Notes under the pieces: generated by a model
What the model saw: the letters and a program-made list of their open reading frames with translations, nothing else
The model's database searches: none
Told to the model about the DNA's origin: nothing
From: an uncultured Clostridium sp.
GTDB taxonomy: Bacteria > Cyanobacteriota > Vampirovibrionia > Gastranaerophilales > Gastranaerophilaceae
Direction of reading: 5' to 3'
Assembly (NCBI GenBank): GCA_905212085.1
Contig: CAJMDF010000008.1
Location: 1 to 54,812 of the forward strand
DNA: 54,812 nt
Shown: positions 42,938-51,138 of the stretch, one piece after another
Layout of the letters: each line of letters starts with the position of its first letter
How positions within the stretch are numbered: the stretch's first letter is position 1
Program-made: the position numbers and the translations under genes

Positions 42938-44260
42938 GTGAACTATTTTTTTAAAAGGATAGCTTTAATACTTGTTTTAATTATGCTTTGCCCTCCTGTG
43001 TTTGCTTTTGGTAAATCCAAACACAAGGAAATCGTTCCTGTAGAAACTCAAGAAGTAATACATCTTGATGTTACTAAAAATGATAGCGATTTGTCTGGGG
43101 AAAATCAAATTCCTGAAAATCAACAGCAAAAACAAAGTGATGATTGGGTGCAAAAAGATATAATTCGAGATAATGTAGATACAGAGTTCTCTATCTTTGA
43201 TAACTTGATTGATACAGATAAAACATCTGAGCACCCGTTTAAAATTGAAGAGGAATCGCTGTTTGGAAGAATTTATAAAAAGAAACTGGAAAGAACTTCT
43301 ATTCCTTCATTTTTATTAAAAGATGAGCTGACTTTTAAATATAAAAAAGGTCCTATTGATAAAGTTCAATTTTATGGCGCTTATCAAGGGAATATGGGTT
43401 TTGACTTTTCAGGTGCTGATTATGATACAGATTATGGTTTTGGATTTATGGAAGCCGGTGTTGTCGGGGATTTTAAAGATAAAAATACCGATTTTAAATT
43501 ACAATTTAATTTTAAAAACGGTGAAAACAGAACATATTTGCAAGGTCTTGTGACAGATGCTTATATTATGAATACAAGAATTCCTCATCACAAAATTATC
43601 GTAGGTAATTCTCGAAATCAAGTAGGTTTTGAAGGCGGTATGGGATCTTATGTATTGCCTTTTGCAATGCGTTCACAGATTTCAAGAACTTTTGGTAATA
43701 CAAGAGCTTTAGGTGTGAGGGTTGTAGGTGATTATGATTTAGTTGACTATAGTGTAGCGTTGAATAGCTCTGACAGATTTTTTAAAGAATTTTTCCCGGG
43801 AGCTGAATTTACAGGCTGGGTGAACTTGAAACCTTTAGGTAAAACTGATGGAAAATACGGAACACTTGTATTAGGCGGCGGTTTGAATGCAGGGCATAAT
43901 AATACTGATTATACAGTAGGCGGTGCTTATGCGAGTTACAGATATAAAAAGTTTATGGCAAATTTTGAATATGCAATAGCAGACGGTTACAACGGAACAT
44001 ACAGAAGTACCGATAAAGCCGAAGGTTTTTATACAACTATCGGGTACAGAATTACGCAAAAATTGCATATCCTGGCTCGTTATGACCAATTTGATCCAAA
44101 CCGAGATATTGCAAATAACAAAAGCAGAGAGTATTCTGTCGGCTTGAATTATTTTATCAAAGGTCAGGCATTGCGTTTAATTTTGAATTATGTATTCTGC
44201 GATAATGAAAATACCGAAGATAGTCATCGAATTATCCTCGGTACTCAAATTGTTTTATAA
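42938..44260 (+). CDS. Outer-membrane OprP/OprO-like porin
   Basis: 440 residues from the GTG at 42938, chosen because it yields a clean signal peptide (NYFFKRIALILVLIMLC...VFA). Residues 30-100 are polar and probably periplasmic, and the rest alternates as beta strands of a barrel (YGAYQGNMGFDFSG, GYRITQKLHILARYDQFDP, GLNYFIKGQALRLILNYVF) with a final strand RIILGTQIVL. It resembles the phosphate-selective porin O/P family. No ribosome site is strong. The transported solute is unknown. Confidence 0.82.
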   Translation: MNYFFKRIALILVLIMLCPPVFAFGKSKHKEIVPVETQEVIHLDVTKNDSDLSGENQIPENQQQKQSDDWVQKDIIRDNVDTEFSIFDNLIDTDKTSEHPFKIEEESLFGRIYKKKLERTSIPSFLLKDELTFKYKKGPIDKVQFYGAYQGNMGFDFSGADYDTDYGFGFMEAGVVGDFKDKNTDFKLQFNFKNGENRTYLQGLVTDAYIMNTRIPHHKIIVGNSRNQVGFEGGMGSYVLPFAMRSQISRTFGNTRALGVRVVGDYDLVDYSVALNSSDRFFKEFFPGAEFTGWVNLKPLGKTDGKYGTLVLGGGLNAGHNNTDYTVGGAYASYRYKKFMANFEYAIADGYNGTYRSTDKAEGFYTTIGYRITQKLHILARYDQFDPNRDIANNKSREYSVGLNYFIKGQALRLILNYVFCDNENTEDSHRIILGTQIVL

Positions 44261-44270
44261 AAATCTAAAA

Positions 44271-44495
44271 TTATTTTGTATCTGTTTTTTCAAATTCTGT
44301 TAAAAATTCTGCAGGAGTTTTTCCAAATGCAGATGCAATATTTTCAATTACATTAATTTTTATTCCTTGTTTTAATTGCTCAATTCTACAAAGTATTGCA
44401 GGATCAATATTTGCAGATATTGCAAATTTATTTAAAGATAACCCTTTTTCTAATCTTTTAAGTTTTATAAATTTTCCTAATTCATTATATTGCAT
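44271..44495 (-). CDS. XRE-type HTH regulator (second copy)
   Basis: 74 residues from the ATG at 44495: LGKFIKLKRLEKGLSLNKFA, then IDPAILCRIEQLKQGIKINVIENIASAFG. A clean single-domain HTH. An in-frame ATG at 44531 lies outside the promoter logic. No ribosome site; the start is seven bases after a CATAAT element. It is divergent from a 106-residue protein and shares palindromic sites with it. Confidence 0.85.
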   Translation of the reverse strand: MQYNELGKFIKLKRLEKGLSLNKFAISANIDPAILCRIEQLKQGIKINVIENIASAFGKTPAEFLTEFEKTDTK

Positions 44496-44517
44496 TATTG
44501 ATATTATGCAATACAAT
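44488..44517. promoter_or_regulatory. Operator palindrome and divergent promoters of the second XRE module
   Basis: TATTGCAT (44488-44495) and ATGCAATA (44506-44513) form an inverted repeat around ten bases; it covers the XRE start codon. Rightward TTGCAT (44490-44495) and TACAAT (44512-44517) are 16 bases apart. Leftward a CATAAT -10 is followed by the XRE ATG after seven bases. A second palindrome (ATTGAGA/TCTCAAT, 44530-44545) lies in the rightward leader. Confidence 0.5.
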
Positions 44518-44560
44518 ATTAATAAAGTCATTGAGATTTCTCAATAAAAGGTGTTATAAA

Positions 44561-44881
44561 ATGAATGAAATAACTGTAGAACAATTATATGATTGCTTGA
44601 ACGAAAAATATAAAAATTTATTTGACGAAAATTATATCAAAGACAAACAGTTCAAAAGTATTCTCGATGAGATTTTTCAAGAAGCAATTTTGTCTTATGT
44701 GAGAGTTTTGGTGCTTTTTCAAATTACTGATGATGCGATTATTAACTTCAGGAGTAATACTAAAAATAGTGCAGAATTAAAACAAATTGATTTATTCCTG
44801 CACTATTTTTCTAAAATTCTTGATAAACATAATCTTATAATCAAAGATTTACATAAAATGAATATGAAAATAAAATATTAA
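44561..44881 (+). CDS. Small protein of unknown function divergent from XRE gene
   Basis: 106 residues from the ATG at 44561, eight bases after AAAGG. It is helical and charged (LYDCLNEKYKNLFDENYIKDK at the start) with no recognised domain. Its 3' end overlaps the convergent 65-residue gene by four bases. Whether it forms a toxin-antitoxin or other two-gene system with the XRE gene is open. Confidence 0.65.
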   Translation: MNEITVEQLYDCLNEKYKNLFDENYIKDKQFKSILDEIFQEAILSYVRVLVLFQITDDAIINFRSNTKNSAELKQIDLFLHYFSKILDKHNLIIKDLHKMNMKIKY

Positions 44882-45075
44882 TCTTTTTTGTGTTTTACAT
44901 CTTCTTTAATAACGATGAGGTTGTTTATAATTTTCATCGCGCAAGTTGGAAGTACAACGTCATTTAAGCCGTTTGCAATGCTGATAATTTTTCCTGCGCC
45001 CAAAACTACTTCATCACCTTTGTAGAAGAATTTGTAGTCATCTTGTCTGTCTGAACGAATTGTGATTTGATCCAT
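44878..45075 (-). CDS. Small protein of unknown function
   Basis: 65 residues, beta-rich in appearance (DYKFFYKGDEVVLGAGKIISI), with no known motif. AGAGG precedes the ATG. It may be a DNA- or RNA-associated small protein, but nothing supports a specific role. Confidence 0.6.
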   Translation of the reverse strand: MDQITIRSDRQDDYKFFYKGDEVVLGAGKIISIANGLNDVVLPTCAMKIINNLIVIKEDVKHKKD

Positions 45076-45124
45076 TTGTTTTTACCTCTTTTTTTACTAC
45101 TTCTATTAAATCCTTTTGTATTCT

Positions 45125-45169
45125 TTAAGTTTCTCTAAAACCTGATTAGTGGATTGTTGCTATACGCTC
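45125..45169. repeat. Copy of the gene-end repeat inside a coding end
   Basis: TTAAGTTT-n-CTAAAACCTGATT...GCTATACGCT matches the units at 28706 and 28767. The stop codon of the nucleotidyltransferase-like gene (45146-45148) lies inside it, and the final seven or eight codons of that gene are drawn from it. Confidence 0.65.
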
Positions 45170-45487
45170 CCCTTTGTTGTTATAAAAAATTCCTTCTTCC
45201 ATAACTTCTTCGTAAATTTCTTCGTCTTTTTTGAAACTTTCTTCTGTATATGGATATAAGTCAATGCATACGTCTAATTCAGTTTCAATTTTTCCGACAA
45301 TAGGCCAAATTTGTTCTCTTTTTGATTTATCTTCAATATCAAAAAGAGCTGCCAGTTCAATATCTTCACCTTCATGCAATTTACCGTCTGTGTGAATTCC
45401 GAATAAATACAAGCCTTTAAAATCTTTAAAGACACGATTGAAAGCAAATGCAATTTTTGAGATTACTTCATCAACAGATTTTGCCAT
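45146..45487 (-). CDS. Degenerate nucleotidyltransferase-like protein
   Basis: 113 residues. YLFGIHTDGKLHEGEDIELAALF resembles the GS/DxD motif of minimal nucleotidyltransferases (pol-beta fold), but the glycine-serine and second acidic residue are not conserved (GIHTDG, DIEL). The later VCIDLYPYTEESF supplies a partial motif. It may be inactive or a pseudo-enzyme with a regulatory role. AAAGGA precedes the start. No HEPN partner is adjacent. Confidence 0.65.
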   Translation of the reverse strand: MAKSVDEVISKIAFAFNRVFKDFKGLYLFGIHTDGKLHEGEDIELAALFDIEDKSKREQIWPIVGKIETELDVCIDLYPYTEESFKKDEEIYEEVMEEGIFYNNKGERIATIH

Positions 45488-45527
45488 TTTTTTATCCTTT
45501 TAGATTTTTATATAACGTCCTTTTTGT

Positions 45528-46769
45528 TTATTTTGAAATTTTTTCTGCCACGTCTTCTTTATTAATTGTAACTTGTTCAGATGTTGCAAGGTTTTTGACG
45601 GAAACTTGGTTTGATTTAATTTCATCTTCGCCTAAAATAAGTGCAAATCTTGCTACTTTAGATGCTTTTTCAAGTTGTTTTGTGAATTTTTTATTAGCAA
45701 GATCAAATTCAACATTTAACCCTTTAGCTCTTAATTCTTGTGCGAAAGCAAAAGCATCAGCAGGTGAATTTGATACGATGTAACCGTCAAGTTTTTCAGG
45801 TTCAATTTCATGTAATAAAGAATTTAATCTTTCCATACCCATAGCCCAACCGACAGCAGGAGTATCTTCTCCGCCAAGATTTCTGACTAAACTGTCATAT
45901 CTTCCACCGCCGCAGACTGCGTTTTGTGAACCTAAGTTATTTGATTTTATTTCAAAAACTGTTCTGTTGTAGTAATCTAACCCTCTTACAAGGAGTTTGT
46001 TTTCGACATATTTAATATTTAGTTTGTCTAGGTATGATTTTAATTCATTGTAATGTTGAGCACATTCTTCGCAAATAAAATCAGACTGAATAACATTTTG
46101 AATTTCAGGTTTTGCAAAAATTTCTTTGCAAGACTCTACTTTGCAATCTAAAAGTCTTAGAGGATTTTTTTCATAGCGATTTTGGCAGTCTTCACAAAGA
46201 TTGTCAAATTCAGGTTTTAAGACTTCTTTAATTTTATTTTTGTATTCTTCACGGCATTTAGGACAGCCCAAAGAATTTATTTCGACTTCTAAGTCGTTAA
46301 GTCCTAATGAATTAAGATAATCGACAGCAAGCATAATAGCTTCAGCATCAGCTGTAGGTTCTTTAATTCCGAACATTTCTACACCGACCTGGTGGAATTG
46401 TCTTTGTCTTCCTGCTTGAGGACGTTCATATCTGAACATTGGACCTTTGTACCAAAGTTTTACAGGAGCTGATAGTCTTGCCATTCCGTTTTCTATGAAT
46501 GAACGAACGACGCCTGCTGTATTTTCAGGTCTTAATGTAATAGATCTGTCACTTTTTTCAAAAGTGTACATTTCTTTATTCACAATATCTGTTGTATCAC
46601 CTACTCCACGAGCAAAAAGTTCTGTTGCTTCAAAGATTGGTGTTCTTATTTCTTTATATCCGTAGCGGGTAAAAATTTCTAACGCATTTTTCTCAAGTCT
46701 ATGCCATTGACCAACTTCTTGAGGTAAAATGTCTTTTGTTCCTTTTTGTACTTTAATTATTTTAGCCAT
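45528..46769 (-). CDS. hisS: Histidyl-tRNA synthetase
   Basis: Class II synthetase of 413 residues that charges tRNA-His. Motif 1 (near GYKEIRTPIFE), motif 2 (MFRYERPQAGRQRQFHQ), the histidine-binding stretches RGLDYYNRTVFE and GGGRYD, and motif 3 (VGWAMGMERL) are complete; the C-terminal anticodon domain follows. A perfect promoter ends six bases before the ATG and no ribosome site exists, so the message may be leaderless. Confidence 0.97.
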   Translation of the reverse strand: MAKIIKVQKGTKDILPQEVGQWHRLEKNALEIFTRYGYKEIRTPIFEATELFARGVGDTTDIVNKEMYTFEKSDRSITLRPENTAGVVRSFIENGMARLSAPVKLWYKGPMFRYERPQAGRQRQFHQVGVEMFGIKEPTADAEAIMLAVDYLNSLGLNDLEVEINSLGCPKCREEYKNKIKEVLKPEFDNLCEDCQNRYEKNPLRLLDCKVESCKEIFAKPEIQNVIQSDFICEECAQHYNELKSYLDKLNIKYVENKLLVRGLDYYNRTVFEIKSNNLGSQNAVCGGGRYDSLVRNLGGEDTPAVGWAMGMERLNSLLHEIEPEKLDGYIVSNSPADAFAFAQELRAKGLNVEFDLANKKFTKQLEKASKVARFALILGEDEIKSNQVSVKNLATSEQVTINKEDVAEKISK

Positions 46770-46775
46770 AAAATT

Positions 46776-46804
46776 ATTATATAAATTTGAGTTGAAATTG
46801 TCAA
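46776..46804 (-). promoter_or_regulatory. Consensus promoter six bases before the hisS ATG
   Basis: On the minus strand TTGACA (46799-46804), a 17-base spacer and TATAAT (46776-46781), both perfect. Only six bases (AATTTT) separate the -10 from the ATG, so transcription should start at the ATG. Confidence 0.75.
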
Positions 46805-46868
46805 ATAAAATTTAATGGATATAGGCTGATTTGCTTTTTAATTATTAGTAATCCAAATAAATTTTCTC

Positions 46869-47018
46869 GTCATTCTGAACTTGTTTCAGAATCTAAATTT
46901 AATCATTTAGATCCTGAACTAAATTCAGGATGACTAAATTGTTTTTCATCTTGTCATTCTGAACTTGTTTCAGAACTTCAATTTAATTATTTGAATCCTG
47001 AGCCAAATTCAGGATGAC
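46869..47018. repeat. Two REP-like palindromic units, 84-bp period
   Basis: Units at 46869-46934 and 46953-47018 match at 58 of 66 positions. Each starts GTCATTCTGAAC and ends TTCAGGATGAC, giving near-complementary ends, and holds two internal stem-loops (CTGAACttgtTTCAG-like and CCTGA...TCAGG). They resemble REP/BIME-type dispersed palindromes. Confidence 0.75.
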
Positions 47019-47051
47019 TAAGTTGTTTTAATATAACAAATATCAATAAAT

Positions 47052-47299
47052 GCGCTTTATGCATAGTCGCAAGCTATGTTGGGTGAAGCGACTACGCTTT
47101 TTTAATAAAGATAATAAATCTTTCAAGCAAAACAGATGCGAAGGCAAAGTTTTGAGGTATTGAAACAAGTTCTGTATTACCCTGCCTGAGTGCGTTTATC
47201 TAATAAAGCGATAACAATAATGTTATTAAAATACAACAAATACCTATAAAAGCGCTTTATGCATAGTCGTAAGCTATGTTGGGTGAAGCGGCTACGCTT
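47052..47299. repeat. Two 48-bp repeats exactly 200 bp apart, the second entering a gene end
   Basis: Copies at 47052-47099 and 47252-47299 match at 46 of 48 positions. Each contains CATAG...CTATG and AAGCG...CGCTT stems. The second copy supplies the last two codons (Glu-Ala) and the stop of the DciA-like gene. Their GGGTGAAGCG end is shared with the ffh-end repeat. Confidence 0.75.
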
Positions 47300-47618
47300 C
47301 CCATTTTTTTGGATCAAAACGTAAATCTTTTACATTTAGTTTTAGTGATTTCAAATATGGTTCAAATTTTACTAAAAGTTGAGTTTTTCTCAAGGTTAGT
47401 TCTTGCGCTACAATTGCGTTTTCGCATGCTATTACCATAACACCGCCACCCATCATTGAATATGGTTTTGATTTGCTTGCAAACTTTGTACCTGCAACTT
47501 TATCCCAGAACTTGTATAAATTGTTTCTGGTGATAGCTTTTTTTATTTCCTTTTTCCCCAGTAATTCTTCAACGAGAGATTCAGTTGTTACGAAATCTGT
47601 ATAGAGAACCTTTTTCAT
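47292..47618 (-). CDS. DciA-like protein (DUF721)
   Basis: 108 residues of the DUF721/DciA family: LYKFWDKVAGTKFASKSKP, then VMVIACENAIVAQELTLRKTQLL, then LNVKDLRF. In many bacteria DciA loads the replicative helicase DnaB. The last residues (Glu-Ala) and stop lie in a repeat element. It is divergent from the NrnA-like gene with 35 bases between. Confidence 0.85.
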   Translation of the reverse strand: MKKVLYTDFVTTESLVEELLGKKEIKKAITRNNLYKFWDKVAGTKFASKSKPYSMMGGGVMVIACENAIVAQELTLRKTQLLVKFEPYLKSLKLNVKDLRFDPKKWEA

Positions 47619-47619
47619 T

Positions 47620-47647
47620 TTGAAACCAAACTTTTTTGTGCTAACAT
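47620..47647 (+). promoter_or_regulatory. Promoter just before the nrnA-like start
   Basis: TTGAAA (47620-47625), a 16-base spacer and TAACAT (47642-47647), followed by six bases and the ATG at 47654. No ribosome site is visible. The -10 is weak, so this is tentative. Confidence 0.4.
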
Positions 47648-47653
47648 GATAAA

Positions 47654-48619
47654 ATGGATTATTCTAAATTAAATGATATCATAAAATCGTCCAAAAATAT
47701 ATTGATAATTTCACACGTTAACCCTGACGGAGATACATTAGGCTCTATGTGCGGATTGTATTGTGCGATTCTTGATAATTTTAAGAAGAAGTGCGATATG
47801 GTCGCTATTTCAAAAATTCCTGATGTGTATTCGTATTTACCTCATTTATCAGATGTGAAAAATGTTGATGATATAGATAAATCAAGAGAGTATGATCTTG
47901 TAATTAATGTGGATGTTGCAGCTTTGGATAGAGCTTGTGATGCGAAAATTCTTTTTGAAAAAGCCAAATTTACTGTAAATATTGATCATCACAAGACAAA
48001 TAATTCGTATGGAAATTTGAATTTTATAAATCCTGATGCAAGTTCTACAGGTGAAGTATTGTTTGGCTGTTTTGAAAATATGAATTGGAAAGTTAATTTA
48101 GATTGTGCAATTTGTCTTTATACAGCAATATTAACAGATACTGGCTCATTCAGGTTTGATAATACAAAACCTTCTACTTTTGAAGTTGCATCAAAATTAG
48201 TTGCAATAGGTGTTCAGCCTTCTGACATTTATAAAAAAGTTTATGAGTCAGATTCAAAAACTCTAGTAATGTTTCAGGCACATTGTATTAGCAAAGCAAA
48301 ATTTTTAGAAAATGATAAAATTGCTTATACTCTTGTGTATAAAAAAGATATGGAAAAATTTTCTGCAGGTGATGACTGCATGGAAGGTTTAACAGAAAAA
48401 CTAAGAGCTATTGTGACAACAAGAATTGCTTTTGTTGCAAAAGAAATGAAATCAGGCGGCACAAAGATTTCTATGCGAAGCAAATTTGCAGATGTCGCTG
48501 AAATTTGTAGTGTATTTGGCGGTGGCGGGCATAGACTTGCTGCAGGATGTACTATAAAAGCTCCTGTAGAAGATGCTGCAAAAAAAGTATTGGAAGAAAT
48601 TAAGAAAAGGGAAATTTAA
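47654..48619 (+). CDS. nrnA: NrnA-like DHH-family phosphoesterase
   Basis: 321 residues: DHH motifs SHVNPDGDTLGS, INVDVAALDR and NIDHHKTNN, with a C-terminal DHHA1 domain ending in GGGGHRLAAGCTI. It resembles NrnA, which degrades nano-RNA and dephosphorylates pAp; the exact balance cannot be told from sequence. No Shine-Dalgarno precedes the start. It leads into the YihY gene 38 bases on. Confidence 0.9.
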   Translation: MDYSKLNDIIKSSKNILIISHVNPDGDTLGSMCGLYCAILDNFKKKCDMVAISKIPDVYSYLPHLSDVKNVDDIDKSREYDLVINVDVAALDRACDAKILFEKAKFTVNIDHHKTNNSYGNLNFINPDASSTGEVLFGCFENMNWKVNLDCAICLYTAILTDTGSFRFDNTKPSTFEVASKLVAIGVQPSDIYKKVYESDSKTLVMFQAHCISKAKFLENDKIAYTLVYKKDMEKFSAGDDCMEGLTEKLRAIVTTRIAFVAKEMKSGGTKISMRSKFADVAEICSVFGGGGHRLAAGCTIKAPVEDAAKKVLEEIKKREI

Positions 48620-48657
48620 GATAAAATTGGGTAATACCCGATAAAAAGAGGATTAAA

Positions 48658-49602
48658 GTGGATTTAAAGGCTTTTGTAAGAGGTGTAAAAAGATTAATTA
48701 TATCTGTTATAAAAAATGATTTCTACGGCATGGCTGCAGAAATGGGCTTTATGATGGTTATCGGGATTTTCCCTTTTATGCTTTTTTTAACGGCTGTTTT
48801 TGGCTGGATGGGCAACAAGGCTTTAATGACTCCTATTTTAAGATTTCTTGCAACCTTTATGCCTGAGCAGGCTATGGATTTGATTATGACAGTGTTATCT
48901 GAAGCTATGATTTTTTCTCATGGTCGTTTGATGGCGATTATTGGTTTTTGTGTAACTCTGTTTTTATCAACTAACGGGATTGCAGTTGTACTTAAAGGTT
49001 TAAATAGGGCTTATAAAGTTACTGAAACTCGTAACTTGATTTATACGAGGGCATTGTCACTGTTAATGGTATTTGTTGATACTATGGTAATGTTTTTGAG
49101 CATAAACTTAATTGTATTTGGTAAAGCTATTATTAACCTTATGGTGAGTCATTTCCATATGTCAAATGCAGTTGCGATTACTTTGTTGACTTTGCGTTGG
49201 CCGGTTGCATTTGCAGCATTATATTTGATGGCATTTTTGAGTTATTATATTTTACCTGATTTAAAAGGGAATGAAAAGTTCAAAAGAAAAAGTGCAATTC
49301 CGGGGACTTGGTTTTTTGTAACTTTCTGGTTAATCGGTTCTTGGGGGTTTTCAATTTATGTTAATAACCTCAAAACCTACAATATGGTATATGGAACAAT
49401 CGGTGCTTTTGCTGTTTTAATGGTTTGGTTATATTACACATCTGTTTTAATTTTAATTGGAGGAGAGATAAATTCTCAGGTATATAATCAGCTTGCTCGA
49501 AAAGCTCAAGAAATTCGAGATGATTTTGCAAGGTTGTCGGTAATTGAAAAGATTGTTCAAAAAGTTAAAAAAACTGATGAGAAAAAAGAGATTGATGAAT
49601 AA
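48658..49602 (+). CDS. YihY/BrkB-family membrane protein
   Basis: A GTG-initiated gene (AGAGGA six bases upstream) for a 314-residue protein with six membrane segments. EMGFMMVIGIFPF, then GRLMAIIGFCVTLFLSTNG, then YGTIGAFAVLMVWLYYTS are YihY signatures. The cytoplasmic tail is charged. Members were once called ribonuclease BN by error; function remains uncertain. Confidence 0.9.
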   Translation: MDLKAFVRGVKRLIISVIKNDFYGMAAEMGFMMVIGIFPFMLFLTAVFGWMGNKALMTPILRFLATFMPEQAMDLIMTVLSEAMIFSHGRLMAIIGFCVTLFLSTNGIAVVLKGLNRAYKVTETRNLIYTRALSLLMVFVDTMVMFLSINLIVFGKAIINLMVSHFHMSNAVAITLLTLRWPVAFAALYLMAFLSYYILPDLKGNEKFKRKSAIPGTWFFVTFWLIGSWGFSIYVNNLKTYNMVYGTIGAFAVLMVWLYYTSVLILIGGEINSQVYNQLARKAQEIRDDFARLSVIEKIVQKVKKTDEKKEIDE

Positions 49603-49643
49603 AAAAAATAAGAGGAAAAATTAATTTTCCTCTTATTTTTTTT
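49603..49643. terminator. Bidirectional intrinsic terminator
   Basis: AATAAGAGGAAAA (49607-49619) pairs with TTTTCCTCTTATT (49625-49637), with A and T runs on both sides. It separates the convergent YihY and RseP genes. Confidence 0.88.
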
Positions 49644-49661
49644 ATGTTGTATAAATTATTT

Positions 49662-51038
49662 TTATTTAATGAATAACGGTTTTACAAGTACGTAGATGTC
49701 ATTGAATAGAACAAATACCAGAAGAAGTATTAATAATGAGAAAAATACCGTCATTATTTTATTTGAAATTTCTTCATCAACAGGTTTTCCTTGAATTTTT
49801 TCTATTAACAAGAACAGCAGATGTCCGCCGTCTAATGCAGGGATTGGTAAGATGTTCAAAATAGCTAAATTCATTGAAATTACTGCTGTAAGTAGTATTC
49901 CGTAGAAGATTCCTTCACTGCTTATTATATCTCCGCCCATTTTTGTGATTAAAACAACGCCATGCATATTTTTTAGCGGGATTTTACCTGTAAATAGTTG
50001 TTTTAAGACGATTAACATTGATTTTGTTTCGTTATACAAATAGTTGTAACTTGCAGAGAAAGCGGATTTTACGCCTGTAATAGGTATAAGTTTTTCTTTT
50101 CTGTCAATAGTTATTCCGATAAGTCCTTCTTTGTCTGAATAAACAGTTTTTAGAGGAACGATTTCATTGTTTCTTAAAACCTTTATATCAAGAGGCTTTT
50201 GTGTGTCTGAAAGTGCGAATGCTAAGTCTTTCAAAGTAAATGTGCCGTCTGTTTCTACGAACTTTTTATCTTGAATATTGTCACGTAGTTTTATTTGATT
50301 TTCAGAAAGTTTTACCTCTTCAGGTTTGTATAATTCAATTGCATTTAAAACGTTTTGAGAAAGTTTTATTTTTTCTTCTTTTTGGATTTGTGCAGGAATT
50401 TTTACGATTAATCCTTGTGGAATAATTTCATCTTCTTGAAATGCAGGATTAAGTTTTTTTAGTTGTTCGTAATTTTGTTCAGGCAATACTTTGCTTGTTT
50501 TGCCATCAAATGATGCACTGTATAGAGCATAAAGATTTAAACCGTATTTTGAATTAATTTCACTTCCGTTAATTTCGATGATTTTATCACCTTTTTTTAA
50601 CCCTGAAGTCCATACGCTTGCTTCTTTTGGAGCTACAATGTCATTGACATAAATGTCAAACTTGCCTGAGGGCATATTATGCCATAGTGCAGCAGTCAAT
50701 AGTACAAGTACATAGGCACAAATAACGTTTGCAATTACACCTGCTGAAAAAATGATTGCTCTTTGCCATACAGGTTTGTTCATTAATCTGTCAGGCGAAT
50801 TTTTCGGGAGGTCAGAATCTTTGTCATCATCAGGGAATGATACATAACCTCCGAAAAGAAAAGCATGTACTACAAGTGTTATATTTCCGACTTTCTTTTC
50901 CCATAAAGTAGGTCCGATTGGCAGACCGATACCGAATTTGTCAACTTTAACTTTGAATAATAAAGCTGCGCCAAGGTGTCCTAATTCGTGGACTAAAATC
51001 AAAAGTCCTATTAGTAAAATCATTATAATAACTGACAT
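49662..51038 (-). CDS. rseP: RseP/site-2 protease (M50)
   Basis: 458 residues. HELGH at 17-21 and LPIPALDGGH near the C-terminus are the zinc-protease motifs. Four membrane segments frame a periplasmic region with a PDZ part (GLKKGDKIIEINGSEI). It cleaves membrane anti-sigma factors or signal-peptide remnants. A large insert of about 110 residues (170-280) lies where other RseP proteins continue. GAGGG precedes the start. Confidence 0.93.
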   Translation of the reverse strand: MSVIIMILLIGLLILVHELGHLGAALLFKVKVDKFGIGLPIGPTLWEKKVGNITLVVHAFLFGGYVSFPDDDKDSDLPKNSPDRLMNKPVWQRAIIFSAGVIANVICAYVLVLLTAALWHNMPSGKFDIYVNDIVAPKEASVWTSGLKKGDKIIEINGSEINSKYGLNLYALYSASFDGKTSKVLPEQNYEQLKKLNPAFQEDEIIPQGLIVKIPAQIQKEEKIKLSQNVLNAIELYKPEEVKLSENQIKLRDNIQDKKFVETDGTFTLKDLAFALSDTQKPLDIKVLRNNEIVPLKTVYSDKEGLIGITIDRKEKLIPITGVKSAFSASYNYLYNETKSMLIVLKQLFTGKIPLKNMHGVVLITKMGGDIISSEGIFYGILLTAVISMNLAILNILPIPALDGGHLLFLLIEKIQGKPVDEEISNKIMTVFFSLLILLLVFVLFNDIYVLVKPLFIK

Positions 51039-51138
51039 AAAATATCCCTCTCAAATTATTTGTATGCATATTTTATCACGAAAATGTCAGATAATAAAAT
51101 ATTTAAAAGATTGATAATATGTCTGATAGCTCATTGTA

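Larger units (their letters stand above)
46770..47291. other. Repeat-rich intergenic region (522 bp, no gene)
   Basis: No open frame here has a start, ribosome site or family match. It contains two 66-bp palindromic units, two 48-bp units exactly 200 bp apart, and A/T-rich filler. It separates the DciA-like gene from hisS; the only signal for hisS is the promoter at the left end. Confidence 0.75.

Noticed and set aside
46869..47018. A small CRISPR array in the tandem repeats upstream of hisS
   Set aside because: Only two units, the repeat is 66 bp, the spacing is 18 bp and the ends are complementary. No cas genes were seen.
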